The notes beneath the pieces are model-generated. The model saw only the letters and a program-made list of their open reading frames with translations. It had not been told where the DNA came from and searched no databases. From positions 1 through 42,561 of the forward strand of contig DAIOFH010000019.1 of the NCBI GenBank assembly GCA_036745875.1: 42,561 bases of DNA. Reading direction: 5' to 3'. This document shows positions 1 through 8,300 of the stretch, piece by piece; position 1 is the first letter of the stretch; each line of letters starts with the position of its first letter. This DNA is from DAIOFH01 sp036745875 (lineage in GTDB: Bacteria > Planctomycetota > SZUA-567). The position numbers and the translations under genes were made by a program.

Positions 1-40
1 AATACTCAACTCAAACCAAAACACAATGAGAGAAAGTTCT

Positions 41-81
41 CCGACAGGCTCCTAGGACAATGTTATACTATCGTATATAAT
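41..81 (+). promoter_or_regulatory. Candidate sigma-70-type promoter(s) for the hybrid histidine kinase
   Basis: Two overlapping -35/-10 pairs are visible in this AT-rich leader. One is CCGACA (41-46), 17 nt, TATACT (64-69). The other is TAGGAC (53-58), 17 nt, TATAAT (76-81). The -10 boxes are good and the -35 boxes are mediocre. The placement about 120-140 nt ahead of the kinase start is plausible. This is inference from consensus only. Confidence 0.35.
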
Positions 82-93
82 GAAGTTATAATC

Positions 94-110
94 CATGCAA
101 ATTGTGCATG
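94..110. promoter_or_regulatory. Perfect 6-bp inverted repeat, possible operator
   Basis: CATGCA (94-99) and TGCATG (105-110) are separated by 5 nt, giving a perfect dyad just downstream of the candidate -10 boxes and upstream of the kinase start. The size and spacing suit a dimeric repressor site. It is too short to be a terminator and no T-tract follows. The function is inferred. Confidence 0.3.
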
Positions 111-202
111 ATATAAATTTTAACTATCCGATCTCAATTGATGAGTTTATAGTACATATATAACGGAGCGTGGAGAAATTCGTTATTTGGAGATGTAAAG
201 TC

Positions 203-2959
203 ATGACCAAGACCATGACGAAAAAAAGCTCCATATTTACCCGCTTACTCCTGGCGAGCCTGCTGCCGTTTGCCATCATTTTCATTATTTTAACCATACT
301 CTTCACCAGCGGCATGTACCGCAGCAGACAGGCGGTCGGCAGGGAAAACGTCATGTTCCTCGCCAATGTCGCCATGGAAAAAATAACCTCGTCGTTTTCC
401 AATATTTCCCGTCTCCTCTACCTGACAAGCAACAATATGGCCGACGTGGTCGAAAACTCTTCAGAAAGCGCAGCGGGCCTGGAGCACCTTATCCATACCT
501 TCATGCAGTCGAATCCTGAAATCTACTGCGCCTGGTATGTATTCGAACCCGGCGTCGCTACGGACGGGGAATCGAGATATGCGCGCTCATTCCAAAACCA
601 GAACGGCATAATCACCGAAATCGCCGCCGTGAAAGAGGAATTCCTGATGGATCCCGACGTCTCGCCATGGCATGTCATGCCCATGCAAACAGGGACGATG
701 TATCTGGACATCATCGATTACTGGGATTACGAAACGGGAAAAGGGCTGGAATATACCGGCACCATGGCATACCCGATCATCCGCAACGGTCAGGTGATCG
801 GTTCCGTAGGGATGGACATTCTGTACGAAAACGCCATGAAATTCATGGATTCGATGCAAACTCCCGGACGCACCATACTGCTTTTGAGCGGCCGAGGCCG
901 GATCATGTATTCTCCCGAAAACAAATACCACAACAAAACGGTCTCCAGTCTCGGCTTCCGCCCGCAGGAGCAGGAGGACCTTTTCCAAATCCTTCATGAC
1001 AACTCGACTGTCCTGAAGGAAATCCATTCACCGATATCCGGGGAGGAATCGCTTGTCTACATTTTCCCAGTCCCCCTCCCCCACAACGATGATGATACGA
1101 TGTCAATCTACATGGACATACCTACCTCGGCGCTGTACCAGGACGCGAAAGGCTATGCTGTCCTGATTGCGACGGCCTGCCTCCTAGGGCTTCTGGTGAT
1201 AGGCGGTTGCGTCTATCTCGCGGTGAAAAACATCATCACCCCGATCCACCAGATCAGCCACTATGCGGACAAAATCGCCGGCGGCGACCTTGAATCCGAA
1301 CTGGAAATCAGCAAAAGCAGCCGCGAGGTGGAGATTCTCAAGAATTCCATCACCAAAATGCTGGACGGCCTGAACCAGAACCACCAACTCACCATGCGCG
1401 CCCTCCAGGCCGAGGTCGATCACAAGAAAATCCAGGAATCCGAGAAGGAACGCTCGCTTTTCTTTGCTAATATGTCCCACGAAATCCGCACTCCCATGAA
1501 CGCCATCATGGGCATAGCCGACCTTCTCGCCGAAGAATCCCTGACCCCGAAACAGGGCAAATACATCAAGGACATCAAAGTCTCGGCTGAATCCCTCCTA
1601 GTCGTCATCGACGATATCCTGGACATCTCCAAACTCGAAGCCGGCAAGCTCAGCCTTACCAAAACCCACTTCGATCTCGCCGGGATGATCGGGAACATCC
1701 GTTCGCTGTCGACGCATCTCGCCCGCAGCAAGGCGATTGATTTCGAGTTTTACGAATCCGGCGACGTGCCGCGCTATTTCCACGGCGACGAAGTGCGCCT
1801 GCGCCAGGTCCTTGTCAACATCATCAGCAACGCCATAAAGTTCACGGAAAAAGGCCGCGTCCGCCTGAGGGTTGTCGGCGAACCTGACTGTATCGTCTTC
1901 GAAATATCGGACACCGGCATCGGCATCAACGACGACGACAAGCAGGACATGTTCAACGCCTTCAAACAGGTCGACGCCGTCAGGAACCGCCGCGTCAAGG
2001 GCACCGGACTCGGCCTTTCCATCAGCATGAACCTGGTCAAGCTGATGGACGGTGACATCACCTTCGACAGCATATACAACAAAGGCACGACTTTCAGGGT
2101 CAGGCTCCCCATGACGCCCGGCGACCCGACGAAGGTCGATCGGACGGACGTGAACGCCAGACTGCAGTTCCTTTTCAGGGCCCATGCGCTTATCGTCGAC
2201 GACAATGAAATCAATCTCGGGGTAGCCAAAGGCCTCCTTGAACTCTATGGTCTGAAGTGCGAAACGGCGCGCTCGGGAGAGGAAGCGCTGGAAGTCTGCG
2301 CTATGAACGATTTTGACATCATCTTCATGGACCATATGATGCCGGGGATGGACGGCCCGGAGACGACCCGCCATATCCGCGCCCTCGGCGAGCGGTTTGT
2401 CAACACCCCGATCCTCGCCCTAACGGCCAACGCCATGTCCGGGGCAAAGGAAATGCTCCTCGAATCCGGCATGGACGACTATATTTCCAAGCCGATCCAG
2501 CGTGCGATACTGATTAAAAAGTTGGCCAAATGGCTTCCCGGCGACAAAATCCACCGAGCCCCTTACCCGGTCGAGGAGGAGAAATCAACCATAGATCTCC
2601 TGCGCGACATACCCGGCCTTGAAGTGGACAAGGGTCTCGGACAAGTGGACGGGCAGGAGGACCTGTATCTCGATGCCATCACCGTCGCCTGCTCCGTCAT
2701 GCCCGACCTTGCTGAGCGCGCCCTGGCCGCCTGGAACGCGGTCGATTACGAACACATCCGCTTCGAAGCGCACAGCGCCAAAGGCGCCCTCGCCAACATC
2801 GGCGCCCTCGACCTCGCCAAAACGTCCGCCGATATAGAAAAAGCGGCGATGGAGCAAAAGTACGATTTTTGCGCCGACCGCATCCCTTCTCTCGTCAACG
2901 AGATCAAAATACTGGTCGACGACCTGCAAAAACGGTTGCAGTCACGTCCCAAGGGTTGA
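203..2959 (+). CDS. Membrane hybrid sensor histidine kinase (Cache-HAMP-HisKA-HATPase-REC-HPt)
   Basis: This 918-aa protein is a multi-step phosphorelay sensor in the inner membrane. A first membrane segment (about residues 13-35) is followed by a long extracytoplasmic region (about 40-315) with double-Cache character, including the typical IIGxVGMDI-like strand near 200. A second membrane segment lies near 320-342, followed by a HAMP linker. The HisKA motif MSHEIRTPMN carries phospho-acceptor His426. The ATPase shows an N-box (IISNAIKF) and G-boxes (DTGIGI, GTGLGLS). The receiver domain has IVDDNE and phospho-acceptor Asp710. A C-terminal HPt motif, HSAKGA, has His857. I chose the ATG at 203 because GGAG at 189-192 is well spaced; the GTG at 170 is in frame but its nearest GGAG is too close. 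No partner response regulator is adjacent, so the output is unknown. The ligand cannot be read from the sequence. Confidence 0.9.
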   Translation: MTKTMTKKSSIFTRLLLASLLPFAIIFIILTILFTSGMYRSRQAVGRENVMFLANVAMEKITSSFSNISRLLYLTSNNMADVVENSSESAAGLEHLIHTFMQSNPEIYCAWYVFEPGVATDGESRYARSFQNQNGIITEIAAVKEEFLMDPDVSPWHVMPMQTGTMYLDIIDYWDYETGKGLEYTGTMAYPIIRNGQVIGSVGMDILYENAMKFMDSMQTPGRTILLLSGRGRIMYSPENKYHNKTVSSLGFRPQEQEDLFQILHDNSTVLKEIHSPISGEESLVYIFPVPLPHNDDDTMSIYMDIPTSALYQDAKGYAVLIATACLLGLLVIGGCVYLAVKNIITPIHQISHYADKIAGGDLESELEISKSSREVEILKNSITKMLDGLNQNHQLTMRALQAEVDHKKIQESEKERSLFFANMSHEIRTPMNAIMGIADLLAEESLTPKQGKYIKDIKVSAESLLVVIDDILDISKLEAGKLSLTKTHFDLAGMIGNIRSLSTHLARSKAIDFEFYESGDVPRYFHGDEVRLRQVLVNIISNAIKFTEKGRVRLRVVGEPDCIVFEISDTGIGINDDDKQDMFNAFKQVDAVRNRRVKGTGLGLSISMNLVKLMDGDITFDSIYNKGTTFRVRLPMTPGDPTKVDRTDVNARLQFLFRAHALIVDDNEINLGVAKGLLELYGLKCETARSGEEALEVCAMNDFDIIFMDHMMPGMDGPETTRHIRALGERFVNTPILALTANAMSGAKEMLLESGMDDYISKPIQRAILIKKLAKWLPGDKIHRAPYPVEEEKSTIDLLRDIPGLEVDKGLGQVDGQEDLYLDAITVACSVMPDLAERALAAWNAVDYEHIRFEAHSAKGALANIGALDLAKTSADIEKAAMEQKYDFCADRIPSLVNEIKILVDDLQKRLQSRPKG

Positions 2960-3226
2960 GACCGGTGAAATTTCCATTTCTCCTTACGTTACCTCCCTTT
3001 ACTTTTTCAAACGCACATGGTATGTTGGTTCCCGGATAATAACATGTCTACAGCGTTTTCTGAAAAGGCTGGCCCTTCCTTTTGCGCGTTTGGCTTGAAA
3101 TAGTTGTGCCGGAGAACGCAGTAAGGAGCCTATCATTTCCGAAAACGCGCTATTGTCGTTTTACTGTTCGTCCGGACATACTTTTTCCGTCCGGCACGGC
3201 CCACAACCTCGCAAGAAAGGAAAAGC

Positions 3227-4132
3227 ATGGCCACCCCATCCACCCGCGACATCGTTCTAAAGGCATGGAAGTTGGGAATCGTCATTCCGGCGTACAATGT
3301 CCCCCATCTTCCGATGATGGAACCCATTGTCAGAGCCATTCGCGACTGCAACTCCTTCGGCCTCATCCAGGTGGCCAGGCTGGAGACGGTAAAGTTCAAG
3401 GCTGAGAGCTTCAAAACGATCCATGATCTTTATGAGAAGCACAAGGATGAAAAATACACCCGCCTGCACCTCGACCACGTCCCGGTCATCGACGAGGATG
3501 GCAACAACATAGATTATCTCGCCGAAATCACCGATGCGATGAAGGTCGGTTACGAATCCGTCATGGTTGACGGTTCCCGCCTGCCCCTGAAGGACAACAT
3601 CAGCGCGACCAAAAAGGTCGTCGACGCCGCCAAGGCGTTCAATGTCCCGGTGGAAGGCGAGCTCGGTGCGGTCATCGGCCACGAGGCCGGCCCCATGCCT
3701 CCGTATGAGGAATTGTTCGCCAGCGGCAAGGGCTTCACCGATCCGCAGGAAGCCGCCGAATTCGTTAAAGGCACCGGGCTTGACTGGCTTTCCGTCGCCA
3801 TCGGCAACTTCCACGGCGCAGTCGCTCCGGGACGCAAGGACGACAAGAAAATTGAAGCGCGCCTCAACATCGACCATCTCAAGAAAATTAACGACATCGC
3901 CGGCGTCCCCCTCGTCCTGCACGGCGGCAGCGGCATCCAGAAGGCGTTCCTCCGCGAAGCGTTCAAAAACGGCATCGCCAAGATCAACGTCGGCACCAAC
4001 ATCCGTCAGCCGTACGAAAAAGGCGCGGCGGAATCCGTCGAAAAAGGCCAGCAAAACACATATGACGCCATGGTCGACGTCATCAAGAACGAACTTGGAG
4101 TGGAAAACACCCGCGACATGCTCTTTTCCTGA
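3227..4132 (+). CDS. Class II fructose-bisphosphate aldolase family protein
   Basis: This is a 301-aa zinc-dependent ketose-bisphosphate aldolase of the FbaA/GatY/KbaY superfamily, a cytosolic TIM barrel. Visible motifs are the catalytic Asp and zinc-ligand His in LHLDH (about residues 78-82), a GHEAG segment, the second metal His in GNFHG (about 198), and the third in LHGGSG (about 229). NVGTNIR near the C-terminus is a typical phosphate-binding strand. The start is supported by AAAGGA just upstream. A ribokinase-type kinase follows in the same direction after 63 nt, which suggests a sugar-phosphate catabolic pair. The sequence does not show whether the substrate is fructose-1,6-bisphosphate, tagatose bisphosphate or another ketose. 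The 267-nt upstream gap holds no convincing gene. Confidence 0.9.
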   Translation: MATPSTRDIVLKAWKLGIVIPAYNVPHLPMMEPIVRAIRDCNSFGLIQVARLETVKFKAESFKTIHDLYEKHKDEKYTRLHLDHVPVIDEDGNNIDYLAEITDAMKVGYESVMVDGSRLPLKDNISATKKVVDAAKAFNVPVEGELGAVIGHEAGPMPPYEELFASGKGFTDPQEAAEFVKGTGLDWLSVAIGNFHGAVAPGRKDDKKIEARLNIDHLKKINDIAGVPLVLHGGSGIQKAFLREAFKNGIAKINVGTNIRQPYEKGAAESVEKGQQNTYDAMVDVIKNELGVENTRDMLFS

Positions 4133-4142
4133 ATCACCTTAC

Positions 4143-4168
4143 CCGGCCGCGCCCGCCAGCGCGGCCGG
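4143..4168 (+). terminator. GC-rich hairpin between aldolase and sugar kinase genes
   Basis: CCGGCCGCGC (4143-4152) pairs perfectly with GCGCGGCCGG (4159-4168) around a 6-nt loop. The stem is followed by TGGTATTATTTT, a weak and delayed U-tract. It could be a leaky terminator or an mRNA-stabilising processing hairpin that adjusts kinase expression relative to the aldolase. Confidence 0.55.
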
Positions 4169-4195
4169 TGGTATTATTTTCCGAAAGGTACCAGA

Positions 4196-5125
4196 ATGGC
4201 AAACCGCATTACCATGATCGGCAGCGCCAATGTCGATTTCATCATGAGCCTGCCTCACCTGCCTGCGGTCGGCGAATCGTTGACCGGCGAAAGCTTCAAC
4301 CAAACCTTCGGCGGCAAGGGTTCAAACCAGGCCGTAGCGGCCAAACGCAGCGGCAGCGACGTCTCCCTCATCGTCAGCATCGGCGGCGACAGTCTTGGCA
4401 AAACATTACTGGAAAACTATCGCAAGATGGGGTTCGACACCACCCATGTCGCCGTGCACGACGACACCTCCTGCGGCACCTGCATGATTTTCTACGATAA
4501 AAACGGAGACAACATGCTTGCCTTCACCCGTCTTGCCAACGACCTCCTTTCCGTCGAGCAAGTGGAAAAGGCGGAGGATACCATCGCCAAATCGAAAATC
4601 CTCATGATGCAAATGGAAATTCCCGAAGCGCCCATGGTGAAAGCCATCGAACTGGCGAGAAAGCACGGCGTCGAAGTGATGATGAACTACGCCCCCTATA
4701 TGAAAACATCCATCCTGAAGGTGGCGGGCAACGTCGACATCCTTGTCGTCAACGAAAGCGAAGCCAGTCAGATGCTTGGCGGTTTTCCGGTGGATGGCCT
4801 GGAGTCGGCGATGGAAGCGGCGGAAAAGCTCGCGAAGGACGGTTACCGCCTGACCATTGTGACCCTTGGCGCAAACGGCTCCGTCGTCTGTGAAAAAGGT
4901 GCGACCACCCACTTTCCGCCATTCAAAGTGGACGCCAAAGACGCCACCGCCGCCGGCGACACCTACTGCGGTTGTTTCGCGACCGCGCTCTGCGAAGGCA
5001 AATCCACCGCCGACGCGGCCCGATTCGCCTCCGCCGCAGGCGCGCTTTGCGCATCCCGCGTCGGTGCACAGCCGTCCATCCCCATGAGGGATGAAATTGA
5101 GGCTTTTATGGCGACATACCAATAG
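4196..5125 (+). CDS. Ribokinase-like PfkB-family carbohydrate kinase
   Basis: This 309-aa cytosolic sugar kinase transfers phosphate from ATP to a sugar hydroxyl. The N-terminus has the ribokinase substrate-binding pattern GSANVDF and the GGKGSNQAVAAKR signature. The C-terminus has DATAAGDTYCG, the PfkB anion-hole motif with its catalytic Asp; this closely resembles the DTTAAGDTF form in E. coli RbsK. Length and motif order fit RbsK. GAAAGG about 9 nt upstream supports the start. Adjacency to a class II aldolase makes a sugar- or sugar-phosphate-utilisation role likely, but no transporter, isomerase or LacI-type regulator is present to name the sugar. It could be specific for a sugar other than ribose, so I give no symbol. 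Confidence 0.88.
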   Translation: MANRITMIGSANVDFIMSLPHLPAVGESLTGESFNQTFGGKGSNQAVAAKRSGSDVSLIVSIGGDSLGKTLLENYRKMGFDTTHVAVHDDTSCGTCMIFYDKNGDNMLAFTRLANDLLSVEQVEKAEDTIAKSKILMMQMEIPEAPMVKAIELARKHGVEVMMNYAPYMKTSILKVAGNVDILVVNESEASQMLGGFPVDGLESAMEAAEKLAKDGYRLTIVTLGANGSVVCEKGATTHFPPFKVDAKDATAAGDTYCGCFATALCEGKSTADAARFASAAGALCASRVGAQPSIPMRDEIEAFMATYQ

Positions 5126-5142
5126 GTTTTCACCGCTTTACG

Positions 5143-5178
5143 AAAAAACTCCCCCACGTTCGAGGGGGAGTTTTTTTT
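5143..5178. terminator. Strong bidirectional intrinsic terminator
   Basis: CTCCCCC (5149-5155) pairs with GGGGGAG (5164-5170) across an 8-nt loop. The stem is flanked by A6 on the left and T8 on the right, so it can terminate in both directions. It ends the aldolase-kinase unit from the left and can end the convergent SNF2 helicase transcript from the right. Confidence 0.9.
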
Positions 5179-5195
5179 CGTCACATGTCAGAATG

Positions 5196-5343
5196 CTAAA
5201 GCATTTTAAGAAATTCTGTGATGATTGGAGTTAGGCGCTGGAAGGGGCGTTGTGACTTTTCGCCGGTAGTTTGGCGAAATGTCACGCAAGCGACTGGGGG
5301 CGACTAGCCCCTTATTATCACGCAAATTCTTGAAATGCTCTAA
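5196..5343. repeat. Nested inverted-repeat element (fold-back/MITE-like or structured RNA)
   Basis: Three nested pairings fit one structure. The outer arms are 5196-5222 and 5317-5343 (21 of 27 positions match as reverse complement). The middle stem is AAGGGGC (5242-5248) with GCCCCTT (5307-5313), perfect. The inner stem is GTGACTTTTCGCC (5252-5264) with GGCGAAATGTCAC (5273-5285), 12 of 13, with an 8-nt loop. An alternative local hairpin is GGGGC/GCCCC at 5297-5311. The right arm includes the stop codon of the SNF2 gene, so the helicase mRNA carries the element at its 3' end. There is no ORF, no clear target-site duplication and no second copy noticed in this window. Confidence 0.6.
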
Positions 5344-8300
5344 ACGTCCTCTTTCAACAACCTCATTATTTCCTCGATGTCGATCATCGGCGACTGGTCA
5401 GCGCCGGAGAGAAGCGTTTCCGCGAGGTCACGCTTTCGGCTATGCAGTTCGACTATCTTGTCCTCGATCGTACCCGCCGCCACCAGACGGTAGACAGTCA
5501 CCGGACGGGTCTGGCCGATACGGTGGGCGCGGTCAGAAGCCTGGTCCTCCACCGCCGGGTTCCACCAGGGATCCATGTGGATGACGTAATCGGCGGCGGT
5601 AAGGTTGAGCCCTAGGCCACCCGCCTTGAGACTGATAAGGAACACATCCCCCTTCCCCGACTGGAACGCTTCCACTGCTTGTTTGCGCTTCTTTGCCGGG
5701 GTCGATCCGTCAAGATACTGGTAGCGGATTTTTCTCTCGTCCAGATAGCGCTTGATTATGGCCAGATGGGCGACGAACTGGCTGAACACCAGCGCCTTGT
5801 GGTTGTTGTCGAGAAGTTCCGAAATTGTCTGCTTGAACTGTTCCTGTTTCGCCGACGGGATATTCGTCTTGCCGGTTATCAATTCCGGAGAACAGCAGGC
5901 ACGGCGCAGCTGCATGATTTCCGCCAGGATCTGGAAACGTTTTTCCTCAAGGCCGCCTTCCGATTCGGACAGCCGGTCCAGCGCCTGGCGCCGCAATGCC
6001 TCGTAAAAAGACCGTTCTTGCGGATCCATCTCCACCTGCAAGGTTATTTCAGTCTTCGGCGGCAGGGAGGACAGCACCTGGCTCTTGCTGCGGCGAAGAA
6101 TGAAGGGACGGATCACTTTCCGCAAGCGTTCCCTGGCTGCGTCGTCCCCCAGGCGCTCGATCGGACCGGCGAAGCGTTCCTGGAAACGCCGCCATGAGCC
6201 CAGGAGATGGGGATTGATGAAGCGGAAAAGGTTCCACAACTCTCCCAGATGGTTTTCAATCGGCGTACCGGTGGTGATGAAGCGGAAATCCGCCTTGAGG
6301 GCCATGGCCGCCTTTGAGCGTTTTGTGGCGACGTTCTTGATGGCCTGCGCTTCGTCAAGGACCGCCGTCGTCCACTGCACGGAGGACAGCAACTCCGACT
6401 CCTGCTGCAAAAGGCCGTAGCTGGCTATCAACAGATCGCCGGGGCCGAGTCGGGCAAGCGCTCCCGCTCTATCGCCATCGCCGAAGGGAATCGGCCGCAG
6501 GGCGGGAGCGAAGCGGATCGCCTCGGAAAGCCAGTTGTGGCAGACGCTCGTCGGCGCGACGACAATCGCGGGCCCAAGGGCGGCGCGGCGGCACAACAAT
6601 GCCAGTGTCTGGATGGTTTTTCCGAGTCCCATATCGTCGGCGAGACAGGCTCCCGCGCCCCACTCGGCTAGGCGGGCAAGCCAACGGAAGCCTTCGACCT
6701 GATAATCGCGCAGTTCGGCGGTAAAATTTACCGGCAGATTCGGCGTAAAGTCGGCAAGCTCTTTGCGCCTGTCCAGAAACTTCCTCCATTCGGAATCGAC
6801 TTTCAGGTCTGCGCCAAGATCCTCCAGCTCTTCCAGTGCACCGGAGGCTAGGAGCGGAATACGGAGCTTGCTCCCATCCTTTTCGGCAAAGGACTCGAGA
6901 TCGGCGAGTTGGCGGCGCAGGTTTTCGGTGATGGCGATATACTCATCCTCACCGACGCGGACAAACCCGCCGCTGGCGTTACGGACTGCGACGAGGAGCT
7001 GCCGCATGGAGAGGGTTAGATGCTCGTCGATGCGAATGGTTCCGTCAAACTCGAGCCAGTCAGAGTTGCGCGATATGTTGATGCCGAGATTGGCCGGATT
7101 GGTAAAGCGCCTGACCTTGAAACGACCGCCCCTGGGCCAGACAAGAATCGCCTTTTCCCCAAGGTCCCCCGCCTGCATCATAAAGGTCAAGGCATCTTCC
7201 GGGTTGTCGAGACGCCAGGACAATGCGGACGACTGGTGCCCCTTGAGCGCGGGACAGAACTCGGCTATTTCCGTGGCGCGCCTTTTTTCGTCCTCGAGGT
7301 CGCGAACGGTATTGAGGGTCCTTCCGTCGATATCGGCGGAAAGTATCTTGCCGCCCTTGCCTGGGCGATAGGCGGGACCGTTCTCGCCGAAAGGATGCTC
7401 CCATATTTCAATATCCAACCCCGGATTCAGGGGAATCAGGTGAACCCTCGGAGTCGTATCCGCGTCCACCTTTTCCCCCTCCTGTGCGAACTCCGGAAGG
7501 TTCGAGTGGATGCGCATATGGACGGACAAATCGCCCAGCACTTCCAGCGCCTCCTGGCGTCCCATCTTGGGAATACGCAGCCCAGCACCGATGATACGCG
7601 CCAACCGCCGTTCCCGGATCGCCAGGCGCATGACCCGGAGTCGCGTGGGCGTTTCGAATCGGGCGGTGATTTCCGGTTCGAACGCCGAACGTTCGCCAGA
7701 CTCGTACACCCCGCCATCGCCATTCTCCGCAGCGCTGTCAAATTCAGAAAGAGGCGGATCAAGGCTGATGACGCAGCCGCCGTCGTCCTCTACCGCCGAA
7801 AGTTCGAATTTCCCTGACGCGACCTCGACCTTCGCGCCGCTTGCGTCGTCCCGGTAGACCAGGGGGTGGCCGACCAGGTAGCCGATCGCGGCGGAATCGT
7901 CAAAGGAGAAATCCGAGCCGCCGCATCCGGGCGAGAAACGCAGTGTGGAAAAAACCATGCGATCCTGCTCGTTCGCGTAATCGAATGCCGAGCTGTTCTG
8001 GTACAGGCGCTTCAGGGAGATGTTGCGTCCTTTGCTCCATTGACCGCTTTTTTCACTCAGCGTTTGCTCCACGGGACGGACGCTGAACGGGCAGTAGGGA
8101 TTGGGACCGTCCGGATTCTCAGTGAGAAGCCACGCCACACGGCGCTCATTGATTGCGAGGGTTGTGTCATCCGTTTCCGCCAGCGTTTTCAAAGCTGACA
8201 AGCCCCGTCGCCACTCGTCCCGGTTGCGGAAGGCGTCCACAAGGAGCGGCCAGTTCTCGACAGGTTTTTCTCCATCCTCTTCCCCCGCGAAGCGCCGTGC

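Noticed and set aside
1598..2374. 258-codon antisense frame within the hybrid kinase gene
   Set aside because: It is a mirror of strongly coding sequence with no ribosome site and no recognisable domain.
3071..3085. GG...GC sigma-54 promoter-like sequence upstream of the aldolase gene
   Set aside because: The GG and GC elements are separated by 11 nt instead of 10, so it is not a proper -24/-12 site.
5230..5236. GTTAGGC, an attC/integron-like core site
   Set aside because: There is no matching RYYYAAC partner and no integrase or cassette array; one 7-mer is expected by chance.
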